From: Bacteroidales bacterium
GTDB lineage: Bacteria > Bacteroidota > Bacteroidia > Bacteroidales > Muribaculaceae
NCBI GenBank assembly: GCA_015061005.1
Contig: SUXJ01000011.1
Span: 26,090-90,089 of the forward strand
DNA: 64,000 nucleotides
Direction: 5' to 3'
The stretch's first letter is position 1; the number at the start of each line of letters is the position of its first letter. The notes under the pieces were generated by a model. That model ran no database searches, was not told where the DNA came from, and saw nothing but the letters and a program-made list of their open reading frames with translations. Below, one piece after another: positions 53,601 through 62,238 of the stretch. A program made the position numbers and the translations under genes.

Positions 53601-53834
53601 TTGAATTTTTGCACTTTACTTACTCTAATTGTAAAACTAACATATTTAATTGTTATTCAACGAGTTAGCAGGTCGTTTGAACTTAAAGTTATAGATTTGT
53701 ATTAAATTTGATAATGTGTTGATTGTCAATGCATTAACCGATTGCTATTTGCCGATGCAATATTACCTAAATTTTCCAATATAAGAAAACGGAATTAGGA
53801 AAAATCTTATGTTTCAGCAAGATACAATTTTCGT

Positions 53835-54169
53835 TTGGCACATATTTCTCAGAATTTGGCACACGTGTGCCAGAGTATGTGCCATATATGCCCCTTGCTT
53901 TGAGTCTCATGGCACACATGTAGACCACTTCCTCAATACAGAACTATATATATTTTCCAAAATTACGATTTAGAGATTTATGTAGTATGTTGTATATTAG
54001 CTATTTATGCTCACGCTTAGGATCACGTGTGACATTTGTACATTCATCATGTGCCAAATTGTGTGCCAAAAAAAATCGCATTATTCATAATATATCTCTA
54101 TTGCTCTATAATCCAATAATTTATGCTTCTGGTTAAAAAAGAAATAATCATAACTACTTTCGTGTGCCA
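53835..54169 (+). repeat. Cluster of TGTGCCA / TGGCACA repeats
   Basis: TGGCACACGTGTGCCA (53857-53872) is a perfect 16-bp palindrome. Further half-sites are TTTGGCAC (53835-53842), TATGTGCCA (53876-53884), TGGCACAC (53910-53917), TGTGCCAAAT (54050-54059), GTGTGCCA (54061-54068) and GTGTGCCA (54162-54169). They recall the TTGTGCC repeats next to the integrase at 5343-5417. Confidence 0.6.
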
Positions 54170-54501
54170 CGGAAACAACCCAAAACAACATGTTTTTGAA
54201 ATTTTCGGTAAACATTTTCATGTCTTTTCGACAATTCAGCTTGTTTCCGTTTGTGCGTTTTTTAGACCCAATATAAACTGATTTTTTTTTAAAATTTTCT
54301 TCAGGAAAGATGCATTGAGGTACAATTTTATCAGTTTAGTGCAGTTTGGATATATAACAAATAGACTGGACTGGTACAGTTTGATTTTCTTTCTTACTAC
54401 AATCCGAAAATATAAATTCCGAAGAAATGGTTGATGTGTCATTTCTTCGGAATCTATATGTCTCAAACTGGTAATATTTTTCTTTTTTACCAGAATGGAA
54501 T

Positions 54502-55536
54502 TTAGTTTGCGCTATCAATGCTAAGTTTTCTTATACGGCTTGTCAATTCTTCCATGCTCTTCAGTAGCTCTTCGAAAGTTGTTTTCTTAGCATCAGCATA
54601 TATGAATGTGTTTGATAATGATTGATAGTCATCCTTCCAATCATCAATAACAGACATAGGCGGTATGAAATTTACAGAAGATGCCGCATGTGTAGAATAG
54701 TCAATATTAGGGAGTTTGTTGAATATGCTACGATGGGTTATTATCTCATTGTATAGATCCAAATTACATAATGCCTCTTTGCCGAATTCTGTATCCATTA
54801 TGCGTTCAATGTCATATAAGTGTCTTGACATGCGAATGCTTCGTGGTTTCTCTTTTTGAAACTCTTCATGCAGAAGGAAGATTTTCTCAAGGAATGTACG
54901 TGTGGGAACTACAGTGTTGAATAAAACGGTTGTATCATCACCTTCTGGAATTATTTCAGATATAAACGAGCGTATCAATTTCTTTTCGACAGGTTCGTCC
55001 ATAGACAGACAACTGATTTCAATCTTGACTCTCGGCAGAAGATATTCTGACATCTCTGGGAGTATGGACTTGTAATTTACATAAATAACAGAAGGGTGGG
55101 TGTCTGCACGCAGCTCGTATTCTTCATCGCCATGGTGCTTTGAAATCTCAGGCTCAATGTTAAAATCAGAAACTCCAAAGCTCCGTAGTATATCTTCTAA
55201 TTCAGCTGGTAATTCTCTTACAACATAGTGACGGGCTGTGCGTCTTGCTTTTGCAAGCTGAGTATTTGATGTTCCAGTAATGGCAAATCGTCCATCACGC
55301 TTTATAGCGATATCAACATCTTCGCTGAAGCGTTCGATTAACGACCAACCCTTGCTTAAGCTTGTGCCACCCTTAAAGCTAAAAAGGTTTGAATATTGTG
55401 TCTGAGAAAGTGCCTTTAGTACCATCGTTACCCACCAGTCTTTTTCAATAGCCAGTTTGGGTAGATTCTTTTCTGCACTTGCGATGTCTAGAAGTTGTAG
55501 ACGTTCTTCGATGTTATATTGTTGCCAGTGTGCCAT
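54502..55536 (-). CDS. AbiEii-family nucleotidyltransferase toxin
   Basis: 344 aa. Nucleotidyltransferase core: SFKGGTSLSKGWSLIERFSEDVDIAI (GGTS and DxD-type acidic residues, split here), then a helical C-terminal part. AbiEii toxins of type IV systems act with the AbiEi regulator and block phage by growth arrest. It overlaps the antitoxin gene by one base, typical of the pair. Confidence 0.88.
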   Translation of the reverse strand: MAHWQQYNIEERLQLLDIASAEKNLPKLAIEKDWWVTMVLKALSQTQYSNLFSFKGGTSLSKGWSLIERFSEDVDIAIKRDGRFAITGTSNTQLAKARRTARHYVVRELPAELEDILRSFGVSDFNIEPEISKHHGDEEYELRADTHPSVIYVNYKSILPEMSEYLLPRVKIEISCLSMDEPVEKKLIRSFISEIIPEGDDTTVLFNTVVPTRTFLEKIFLLHEEFQKEKPRSIRMSRHLYDIERIMDTEFGKEALCNLDLYNEIITHRSIFNKLPNIDYSTHAASSVNFIPPMSVIDDWKDDYQSLSNTFIYADAKKTTFEELLKSMEELTSRIRKLSIDSAN

Positions 55537-56159
55537 TATTTTTCGTATTTCTTGATGAGTGGTTTAATGATGTTCTGGATCCACATAGGGGCATTAAGTA
55601 TATCTTTTGCTAGTATGCTTTTATCAGGCGCTTTATCAAGATATTTTGAGACTGCTGATATTTCCTGGGCTCTGATATTTTGCTCTGTTAATTCACGAAA
55701 GGCCTGAACAATCAGAGGTATAGTAGGTCCTTCATAATTGAAATTACGAGGAGCTGCATGACGGAACCCTATTTTTCTATTACCTACATTAATAACACGA
55801 GACGATCCAGTTGTAATGAATGAAACGGTAAGTGGAATTTGTGTAGATACTCCAAGTATATTGGCCGCCGTCAATCCTGTTGGTAAAATCTGGACGTTGT
55901 CTCTGGCTGCTATTTCCATAGCAACAGCTTCCAATGGCACAGGGACTTTACCAAAGCGTGAAATCATAGGCTTTGCGTAAATACCATGTGCTATATGTTC
56001 CACCAATCCCATATCCGAAGCTTCTTTAAGAGCTTTACGGACGGTCTCTGCAGAACCAAGGTTCGTAAAGTCACCAATAAAGAAGACGCTATGCGCAGCT
56101 CCTTCTTCTATCCGTTTGAGGATGGTAGCTTTTATTTGTTGCTGTTTATTTGAGTCCAT
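55536..56159 (-). CDS. AbiEi-type antitoxin / regulator (DUF6088)
   Basis: 207 aa from ATG 56159. A winged-HTH N-terminus (SAETVRKALKEASDMGLVEHIAHGIY) and a C-terminal antitoxin domain (FITTGSSRVINVGNRKIGFRHA). The longer frame to 56177 would run through an operator, so the inner start is chosen. It represses its own operon and neutralises the toxin. The promoter and two operators are visible just upstream. Confidence 0.85.
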   Translation of the reverse strand: MDSNKQQQIKATILKRIEEGAAHSVFFIGDFTNLGSAETVRKALKEASDMGLVEHIAHGIYAKPMISRFGKVPVPLEAVAMEIAARDNVQILPTGLTAANILGVSTQIPLTVSFITTGSSRVINVGNRKIGFRHAAPRNFNYEGPTIPLIVQAFRELTEQNIRAQEISAVSKYLDKAPDKSILAKDILNAPMWIQNIIKPLIKKYEK

Positions 56160-56160
56160 A

Positions 56161-56312
56161 TACCGAAATATTTGCAATAATTCGGTACAAAGATATGTTT
56201 TAATTTTGATATAACCAAAACATCTGTATAATAAGTGATTAAATCGTATATTATTTAAGTAAATATCAATTTTATAATAGAATAATACCGAAATATTTGC
56301 AATAAATCGGTA
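56161..56312 (-). promoter_or_regulatory. Twin operators and promoter of the AbiE operon
   Basis: Two 27-bp copies (56161-56187 and 56286-56312, one mismatch) each have TACCGA and TCGGTA arms. On the minus strand TTTG (56216-56219), 20 bases, then TATCTTTG (56188-56195) abut the first operator, which touches the start codon. This fits negative autoregulation by AbiEi with looping between sites 125 bases apart. Confidence 0.65.
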
Positions 56313-56719
56313 TTGTTTAAGATGCTTGCCAGGAAATGCTCTAATAACTTTTTTCTCTTTAATCAGAATAATATTTCACAAAGCAAATTTCGTTCTTTAA
56401 TTTCATTTGCTACATTTTAATATCGTATTAAAACGATGCAAATGAAATCATAACATCATATATAATAGACGTTTGCATTATAGTTTTCCAAGAATACTTA
56501 GCTAATGCTATTGCTATTTTTTTAATTTAATAATTATAATTTCGACAATACTTTAAAAGAGAACAATATACCGCTTTGCTGAATGCTCGATGAAGCACTA
56601 CAGCATGATTTCAGCAACGTTTCAGTATAAAATCATTGCTTTTTCAGCATTTAGAAATACTTTTCTTTGAATATGTAATACGGAAATCAAAATAACTTCA
56701 TAATTTTGCACCAAAGAAT
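56313..56719. other. AT-rich non-coding stretch
   Basis: About 400 bases without a gene. TTTCAGCA-type short repeats (near 56605-56650) and a lone -7 box TAATTTTG (56701-56708) just ahead of the next gene are all that can be seen. Confidence 0.5.
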
Positions 56720-57058
56720 ATGAAGACCATGGATAATTCAACGAAAAAAGGTTCAAGAGGAGGAAAACGTGAAGGTGCAGGAAGACCTAGTACCGATAGC
56801 AAACTCTATACATTCAGAGCACCTAAAGGTATGGCTGAATACATAGATGCTCAAGATAACAAGACGGACTTCATCAAGAACTGTATAGCCAAGTCCATCG
56901 TTGACGAGCGTACAACTGCCGTCGCTTCTAAATTCCGTCATACGGTAGCGAGTGAATACGGGATAGTCGCCCTCTTCCTCGACATAGACAATGTGTGGCA
57001 GCCAACCATCAGGTCGGTGTGGCAGAGCTTTGAGCGTATTGACATACTCTGCAGATAG
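56720..57058 (+). CDS. Ribbon-helix-helix-like protein, 3' end fused to antisense of another gene
   Basis: 112 aa. The N-terminal 65 residues (GGKREGAGRPSTDSKLYTFRA, IDAQDNKTDFIKNCI) match small plasmid/ICE RHH-type DNA-binding proteins. From about residue 62 the frame reads the complement of a different gene that converges from the right, so the native C-terminus was probably replaced by recombination. It may still bind DNA. Confidence 0.55.
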   Translation: MKTMDNSTKKGSRGGKREGAGRPSTDSKLYTFRAPKGMAEYIDAQDNKTDFIKNCIAKSIVDERTTAVASKFRHTVASEYGIVALFLDIDNVWQPTIRSVWQSFERIDILCR

Positions 57059-57082
57059 GTCGTAAAGTCTCTGTTGTAGCAT
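56753..57082 (-). CDS. Plasmid/ICE small protein, 3' end lost at a recombination point
   Basis: 109 aa. Residues 1-60 (MLQQRLYDLSAEYVNTLKAL, VYVEEEGDYPVFTRYRMTEF) have the acidic, Tyr-rich character of the neighbouring operon. The last 40 residues are the complement of the RHH gene and low in sense. It is the most 3' gene of the minus-strand block. Confidence 0.5.
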   Translation of the reverse strand: MLQQRLYDLSAEYVNTLKALPHRPDGWLPHIVYVEEEGDYPVFTRYRMTEFRSDGSCTLVNDGLGYTVLDEVRLVILSIYVFSHTFRCSECIEFAIGTRSSCTFTFSSS

Positions 57083-57084
57083 AA

Positions 57085-57369
57085 TTAAAGCAGGTTGTCT
57101 TCAAATGAGTGAATATCGGTTATTACAAAGTCATCCGTGCCCTTCTCTGTCATCGCTTGAAGGTCTCGCACGGAGTTACAGTAGTAGAATATCTTGTCAT
57201 CCTCGCACTCATCCACATCGCACGATAGTTTGAAGACAGCATCGCAGGTGTCGTGGTCATCTTGCCACTCAATCTCACAATTAGCGTAGCGTGGTTCGTG
57301 GCCGTGCTCCTCGCAGAACTCTACAAACGAGTCCTCCATCTTCTGTTGTAATGCACTCATCTTCTCCAT
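57085..57369 (-). CDS. Small acidic protein of unknown function
   Basis: 94 aa, strongly acidic and Cys-containing (CEIEWQDDHDTCDAVFKLSC, DVDECEDDKIFYYC). Genes of this look are common in Bacteroidetes plasmids and ICEs. It is separated by two bases from the next gene on each side, so it is co-transcribed. No family is recognised. Confidence 0.6.
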   Translation of the reverse strand: MEKMSALQQKMEDSFVEFCEEHGHEPRYANCEIEWQDDHDTCDAVFKLSCDVDECEDDKIFYYCNSVRDLQAMTEKGTDDFVITDIHSFEDNLL

Positions 57370-57371
57370 CG

Positions 57372-57896
57372 CTACTCATCTATCATTTGTACCATAATCT
57401 CGTAGAGCACGAAAACATCTACGAAGCAAGCCTTGACATTACGCTCTACGCCAATATTCTCGTACTCCAAGTGTGCTGTCAGTTCGCCCTCGATTATTTC
57501 GAGTGCCACAACCTCACACTTATCACCATCCTCGTCGTGGAATGTGAATGAGTGTCCGTCAGGGTGCTCCAATCTCTGCTCATCGTACTTCGATACTGTC
57601 TCCCTCATCATATTGAGCATATCCTGTCGCAGGTCCTGCATAGCATCCTGCATTGCCTGCACCTTGTGAATCTCCTCGGGAGATAGCGGACAAAGAAGAT
57701 CCAACTCCTCAGCGTTTACCTCTGCTTCGCTATGGCCATTGCCAATGAGAATGATGCGGTCATCGTAATCCTCTACATCCTCGTCAGTGTAGTTATGGTA
57801 CTTCTCTTCGTGTGCATCGAGGACTGTATATTCGCCCGATGTCTGACCGGCAGGGTCATTCCAATAGACTCGCTGCCCATTCTTGAATTTTCTCAT
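57372..57896 (-). CDS. Acidic protein of unknown function
   Basis: 174 aa. N-terminal beta segment (FKNGQRVYWNDPAGQTSGEY, resembling a small barrel), then a coiled-coil-like middle (about 80-120) and an acidic end. It is part of the compact minus-strand operon. It may bind nucleic acid; no family is recognised. Confidence 0.6.
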   Translation of the reverse strand: MRKFKNGQRVYWNDPAGQTSGEYTVLDAHEEKYHNYTDEDVEDYDDRIILIGNGHSEAEVNAEELDLLCPLSPEEIHKVQAMQDAMQDLRQDMLNMMRETVSKYDEQRLEHPDGHSFTFHDEDGDKCEVVALEIIEGELTAHLEYENIGVERNVKACFVDVFVLYEIMVQMIDE

Positions 57897-57910
57897 ATTA
57901 TTGTCTTATT

Positions 57911-58081
57911 TTAGTCGTTAATTCCGCAGATCTCGGTCTGCATTTCGTAGTCTTTGTAGTTCTGAAACTCATAGTCAAGGTTGCTGACTACATCCTGTGC
58001 TTCGTCATCGGTTATCTCCTCCACATTGGGGTTGAAGATATCCACGCGCACGGTCAGGTAGATTGTTTTCGATGCTGCCAT
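57911..58081 (-). CDS. Small protein of unknown function
   Basis: 56 aa from ATG 58081, which starts immediately after the stop of the upstream gene; the longer frame would overlap that gene. TIYLTVRVDIFNPNVEEITD suggests a small beta fold. No family is recognised. Confidence 0.5.
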   Translation of the reverse strand: MAASKTIYLTVRVDIFNPNVEEITDDEAQDVVSNLDYEFQNYKDYEMQTEICGIND

Positions 58082-58082
58082 A

Positions 58083-58436
58083 CTATTCGATTTTAAGGAT
58101 TTCACAGATGTTGTCACGGATGCTGACGAGCCAGTCGATGTTGTTCGTTGCGAGTGTTGTCTCGCTAGCATAGATTGTCGAGTGCTCGTCTTCCTGATTG
58201 TCGTAGACCTTCAAGTACCAATCACCATCCTCGCAGATGCCTACGGCGGTAACTTGCTTCTCATACCACGCATCGTGGCGTCCGCAGTAGTCCACAACAT
58301 AGGTTGGAGACTGGGAGTCTTCGTCAAACTCAAGCGGTAGTTCGGTAATATTTCTCTCTTTGAGGAGCGATACAATCTCCTCCTGCAATTCTTTACGCAG
58401 GGCGTTTACCTCCTGCCAACTGATTTTCTTTGTCAT
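58083..58436 (-). CDS. Protein of unknown function
   Basis: 117 aa, helical at the start (WQEVNALRKELQEEIVSLLKER) then mixed. It begins a new unit after the terminator at 58520-58550. No family is recognised. Confidence 0.55.
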   Translation of the reverse strand: MTKKISWQEVNALRKELQEEIVSLLKERNITELPLEFDEDSQSPTYVVDYCGRHDAWYEKQVTAVGICEDGDWYLKVYDNQEDEHSTIYASETTLATNNIDWLVSIRDNICEILKIE

Positions 58437-58504
58437 ATGCTGTTATGTTTGTTGTTTAAGAGTAGGTGTAGAAAACTCTCTTGGGGTGAAGAAATCACCT
58501 CAAA

Positions 58505-58550
58505 AAAGTAAAATAAATGACCGCCACGGCGTTTGTAAAACCGTGACGGT
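58505..58550 (-). terminator. Terminator within the minus-strand block
   Basis: A 10-bp stem with one mismatch (58520-58529 with 58541-58550) is followed on the minus strand by a T-rich tail. It ends the 61578-58580 transcript. Confidence 0.7.
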
Positions 58551-58579
58551 CGGTCATCATTATGGCGTGTGATGAACAA

Positions 58580-59101
58580 TTATTCTTCGTCTATGTCCTC
58601 GTAGTACGGGACATTATGTCTACATACGGCGGCCTCCATCTCCTCCCACCACACCTCACTGTGGCGGTCATTTCCCATATCTATTTGTTCCTCTTCATCG
58701 AGGCGAAGTCGCTCACGGGTATCTAACTCCGTCTGACGAACAATCTCCTCCATCTGCTCGTCTGTTACATCCTTGGTACAGAACGGCACCGGTAGCGACT
58801 CTAACTCTCCACGAGAGAGTTGGGACTGACCATACTTGAAGATGCGGTCGTAGAACTCATCTGCTTCGGGTTCGGGGTTCACCTCCAACTCCTCGCAGTA
58901 GAAGTTTTCTTCGAGTCCTTGTGTCTGGCGGATACTCTCAAATTGAGCAATCGCATCTTCCCCGAGGCGATACTCGCGCCTCTTTTTACGGAGGTAGTCA
59001 ACAGCCTTCTCGAAAGTCGAAAACGGTGCGATAAGCGAGAGCGACAGCGTGCTGAGCCACGCATCGCCACGGTATAGTAGATATATTTTCTTTGTCTTCA
59101 T
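58580..59101 (-). CDS. Acidic protein of unknown function
   Basis: 173 aa, very rich in Glu/Asp in the C-terminal half (DEEQIDMGNDRHSEVWWEEM). It is one base from the large repeat-protein gene upstream, hence co-transcribed. No family is recognised. Confidence 0.6.
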   Translation of the reverse strand: MKTKKIYLLYRGDAWLSTLSLSLIAPFSTFEKAVDYLRKKRREYRLGEDAIAQFESIRQTQGLEENFYCEELEVNPEPEADEFYDRIFKYGQSQLSRGELESLPVPFCTKDVTDEQMEEIVRQTELDTRERLRLDEEEQIDMGNDRHSEVWWEEMEAAVCRHNVPYYEDIDEE

Positions 59102-59102
59102 A

Positions 59103-61004
59103 TTATATCACTTTAATCTTTTTGAGTTCTCGTTTGTAGTTTGTAAGCGAAGGCTTTGGTCCGACCTCACGGACTATCTGGCGCATCTGCTGCACGGTAT
59201 ATGTCTTGCTCATATCGAGGCTGTAATCCTCAGCAAAGGCGGTCATACCGGCATAGCAGAAACCGAACTTCTTATGCAACTCATCTGCCGTGTAGGATAC
59301 AGGCTCTTCGCCAAGGTCATCTGGCACAGTCATACCCTTAATCTTGTAGCGCATTCCTTCGAGGAGTGTCGCGCAGTTGTCGCTGTGATATGTGAGGTCT
59401 CTGCGGCGTGCGCAGTAGCCGATTGTCTCACCGAGGAAGGTGTTGCGGAAAATCTCTGTACGCTTGATGTCCTTGATTTTCTCTACGCCATAGTAGCCTA
59501 ATGCCTGCACAGCACGCAGTGACTTATCTACCTTCGGCTTCTCGAAGAGAGGATCATTCTCCGCCACAATCTTTTCGAGCCAAGTACGGTGGAAGGTACT
59601 CACACTGCACTCGAAGACTCGTGAAGGCTTGCAGTAGCGTGACTCCGCACGGGTCATAATCAGGCGTGCAGTATTTGGGTTATACTTATCCGTATAGTAG
59701 AAACCAATGTATGTATTGCCAATCTTGCAGTAGGTGTAATCCTCGTGGTTGTTTTTGAGGGTGAGCAGCGGACGCTCACCGCCGTAGAACTTCTCCGAGA
59801 GTCCTGTCTGCTTGACAAACTCGGAGATAAAGTGCTTCGGCACCCAGCAATTGTAGTAGTTCTCACGGTACACCGACTTCGCCATGGCGGGAGTGATGAA
59901 ACGCTTTAAGAAATAGCGAATGTTGTAGCTGTTGTAGTCGAATGCCGCTTGTGTATTCTTCGGTGTCTGGAACACTGTCGGCATCTGCTCAAACCATTGG
60001 TACGACTTGCAGTTCTCCTCACAGTACTCCACAAACTTGCGAGTCCATACCTTCTGCGGGAATGTAGGGCACGAGCCACCACGACGAACAAAGGCCTTAC
60101 AAACCTCTACTGTTAGCAGTCTGCTATCTTTGCTATCCTCCGTATTGATTAAGGTGTAGCTATCTCGTGAGCTACTGTCTAACGCCAACACAAGTCTCTT
60201 CGCTGTGCGGAACTTATCGGGCAATGTCTTGAACACATAAGCATACCTACGTACCAACTGGTCAGCAAGGCGGTCATCAAGGAGATGCAGATAGTGTCCC
60301 AATACATATTCGTTATGAACCTTATTGTTATGCTCCGAAAATACTGCAGCATAGAGCACCTCGTATGAGATATACTTGTGAGGCACCATCGAGAGGTCTC
60401 GTTTAGCAAGATACTGGTAATAGAGTTTGTTCTTGAATTTAGTGGGTGTTACTCGGTCTATACAGAGCACATCTAGAGCCTCGCGCTGGAGCATAGCAGT
60501 AAACAGTTCCTGTGTCTTAAGCGATGCAGGTAGATAGCCGAGCACTATCTCCACACGCATTATGGCATTGGTGTAGTCTCCAATACGATGTACATTTCCT
60601 ATGAGCGACACCATAGCCTCTATCGCCAACTCATTATCCCAGATATGGGCAGGGATTGCCGAGAGGATATCGAGGTCGCCGGCACAATTCTGCACCACCT
60701 TAAGAGCCATCTCTCGTGTCATAATGTGGGTAGGTACAGCATAGATGTTGCGCCAACTCTTCTTTACTGCGTAGGCACATACGCTCTCTGTGCGACACTC
60801 CTCGGGGATATGTTTTAGTTTGAAGCTATGCCAACAGTTGTCGCAGTTGGCAATTACTTGTTCTATAAGTTGTGTGTTTAGGAATCGCTGAGGGATATAT
60901 GATAAGACCTCGACATCCTTACACTTTACTGCCTCGTTGACCATCTCTTGTGTTACAAACTCCTCGGGCAGATATTCCAATGCTACTTTAATGCTCTTAT
61001 ACAT
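59103..61004 (-). CDS. Large helical-repeat protein (DUF4116-like units)
   Basis: 633 aa. The N-terminal 450 residues are about twelve units of 30-36 residues with the pattern IP-x-x-x-x-T-x-E-(x)n-A, for example YLPEEFVTQEMVNEAV, YIPQRFLNTQLIEQVI and AVPTHIMTREMALKVV. The C-terminal 180 residues are a Tyr/Arg-rich domain ending TNYKRELKKIKVI. It resembles DUF4116-type solenoids seen in plasmids. A scaffold or binding role is likely; a specific one is unknown. Confidence 0.6.
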   Translation of the reverse strand: MYKSIKVALEYLPEEFVTQEMVNEAVKCKDVEVLSYIPQRFLNTQLIEQVIANCDNCWHSFKLKHIPEECRTESVCAYAVKKSWRNIYAVPTHIMTREMALKVVQNCAGDLDILSAIPAHIWDNELAIEAMVSLIGNVHRIGDYTNAIMRVEIVLGYLPASLKTQELFTAMLQREALDVLCIDRVTPTKFKNKLYYQYLAKRDLSMVPHKYISYEVLYAAVFSEHNNKVHNEYVLGHYLHLLDDRLADQLVRRYAYVFKTLPDKFRTAKRLVLALDSSSRDSYTLINTEDSKDSRLLTVEVCKAFVRRGGSCPTFPQKVWTRKFVEYCEENCKSYQWFEQMPTVFQTPKNTQAAFDYNSYNIRYFLKRFITPAMAKSVYRENYYNCWVPKHFISEFVKQTGLSEKFYGGERPLLTLKNNHEDYTYCKIGNTYIGFYYTDKYNPNTARLIMTRAESRYCKPSRVFECSVSTFHRTWLEKIVAENDPLFEKPKVDKSLRAVQALGYYGVEKIKDIKRTEIFRNTFLGETIGYCARRRDLTYHSDNCATLLEGMRYKIKGMTVPDDLGEEPVSYTADELHKKFGFCYAGMTAFAEDYSLDMSKTYTVQQMRQIVREVGPKPSLTNYKRELKKIKVI

Positions 61005-61578
61005 ATTTCTTCTCCTCGTTAAATGTTGATGGCTTAATTATTCTTACCAGTCTGCGACCACGGAAGATGTAGAGTATCTCGCCCTCTCGCTCGGCATACT
61101 CCTCAATCTCCTGCCAACTATTCATTCGTGGCGCTGGGCAGAGGGATGCTTGTCTATTGCGGAATATAGTAAGGTTGCAGATGGTGTTTTTATTGGGCTT
61201 GAAGTCGTATTCTTCTAAAGGTATTTGCTCTTCCATAGCGAGGTAGTACCACTTACCCTCGGCAAAGAGAAAACAGTCATCGGCAAAAGAGCGAAATACC
61301 TCCACGCTATCTGCCGTGCGAGGCAGGTGCGTGTTATCCCTGCGACCATCACGGATAGCCCCAAAGCAGTGTATCTCATCTCGGCAGTCGGTCCATCTGC
61401 CATAAGGCGAAGGACCCAAGCGATGAATGTCGCCCAACTCAAGCAGTGCATCTACACGCTGGTCGTTGGGATAGAAGCGTTTGAGGACTCTGACAAACCT
61501 CTCCGAGAGCTCCTCATTTGTTACTTTGGTATGTCGAACAGTGCCGTTCGCGAGTAGTTTTCCAATCTGTATGCTCAT
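60997..61578 (-). CDS. Protein of unknown function
   Basis: 193 aa. Mixed alpha/beta with a helical N-terminus, a hydrophobic middle (DDCFLFAEGKWYYLAMEE) and a basic C-terminus. It overlaps the repeat-protein gene by 8 bases, suggesting coupling. No family is recognised. Confidence 0.55.
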   Translation of the reverse strand: MSIQIGKLLANGTVRHTKVTNEELSERFVRVLKRFYPNDQRVDALLELGDIHRLGPSPYGRWTDCRDEIHCFGAIRDGRRDNTHLPRTADSVEVFRSFADDCFLFAEGKWYYLAMEEQIPLEEYDFKPNKNTICNLTIFRNRQASLCPAPRMNSWQEIEEYAEREGEILYIFRGRRLVRIIKPSTFNEEKKYV

Positions 61579-61606
61579 AATGTTGAAGTCTTGTAGTTAA
61601 AGAGTA

Positions 61607-61639
61607 GCCGAGCAGCACCCCGAAGGATGACTGCCCGGC
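61607..61639 (-). other. GC-rich hairpin between the recombinase gene and the next operon
   Basis: The 9-bp stem GCCGAGCAG/CTGCCCGGC (61607-61615 with 61631-61639, one G-U) has no T-run and lies between the two minus-strand genes. It may be a processing or attenuation element. Confidence 0.4.
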
Positions 61640-61646
61640 AGAAAAA

Positions 61647-62237
61647 TTATATATGGATTGACATAAAGACCTTGTCGATGTCCTCCTGTGCCAATCCGAT
61701 GTAACGCCTTGTGGTCTCTATGGTCGAGTGCTTGAATATCTGGTTCAGCAGCACCAGAGCCTCCGGGGAGCGTTTCATAAGTTCGTAGACATACCTGCCG
61801 AATGTCTTGCGGAAGGTGTGTGTTGAGAATGCTCGAATCTTCATTCGGTACTTTGTCTTGAAGACCTTGAGCTGGCGGTTGATGTGAACTATCGTGTAGG
61901 GCTCTCCTGTTCGTGGGTTATATAGTATCAGACTATCCACATCAGGACAACCCGACAGCTCGTACAGTTGCTGAGTCTTCTGTCGCACATCATCGCTGAA
62001 CTTGACCATACGGCTCTTCTTTGTTTTCTGCTCGATGCGGGTAAGTTCCGAGCGATTCAGCACATCACGCCAGCGTAGAGTACGCACATCCGAGCATCGA
62101 AAGGCTGTACAGAAAGAGAGCCAGCAGTATGTGGCCCACATATAGTTGCCATCACTCTCCAAGCCCCGTATCAGTTTATGAAACTCGGCTATGGGAAGAT
62201 AGTCGGCTGTCGTAAGTTGTCCTTTGATGCGTGTCAT
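61647..62237 (-). CDS. Short tyrosine recombinase (catalytic domain only)
   Basis: 196 aa. Catalytic Arg in TAFRCSDVRTLRW, Lys in EQKTKKSR, HTFRKTF and KHSTIETTRRYIGL with the nucleophilic Tyr. The usual N-terminal core-binding domain is missing, so it is shorter than most integrases; such compact versions occur in Bacteroidetes plasmids. It is two bases from the next gene upstream, so it is co-transcribed. Confidence 0.85.
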   Translation of the reverse strand: MTRIKGQLTTADYLPIAEFHKLIRGLESDGNYMWATYCWLSFCTAFRCSDVRTLRWRDVLNRSELTRIEQKTKKSRMVKFSDDVRQKTQQLYELSGCPDVDSLILYNPRTGEPYTIVHINRQLKVFKTKYRMKIRAFSTHTFRKTFGRYVYELMKRSPEALVLLNQIFKHSTIETTRRYIGLAQEDIDKVFMSIHI

Positions 62238-62238
62238 A

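Larger units (their letters stand above)
53320..54501. other. 1.2-kb AT-rich non-coding region
   Basis: No convincing gene in nearly 1.2 kb. It holds two clusters of short repeats (described separately) and otherwise AT-rich unique DNA. Small frames here have no sign of being coding. Confidence 0.6.

Noticed and set aside
53480..53668. 62-codon frame in the repeat cluster
   Set aside because: It is built from the GGGACAAA repeats and has no protein-like composition.
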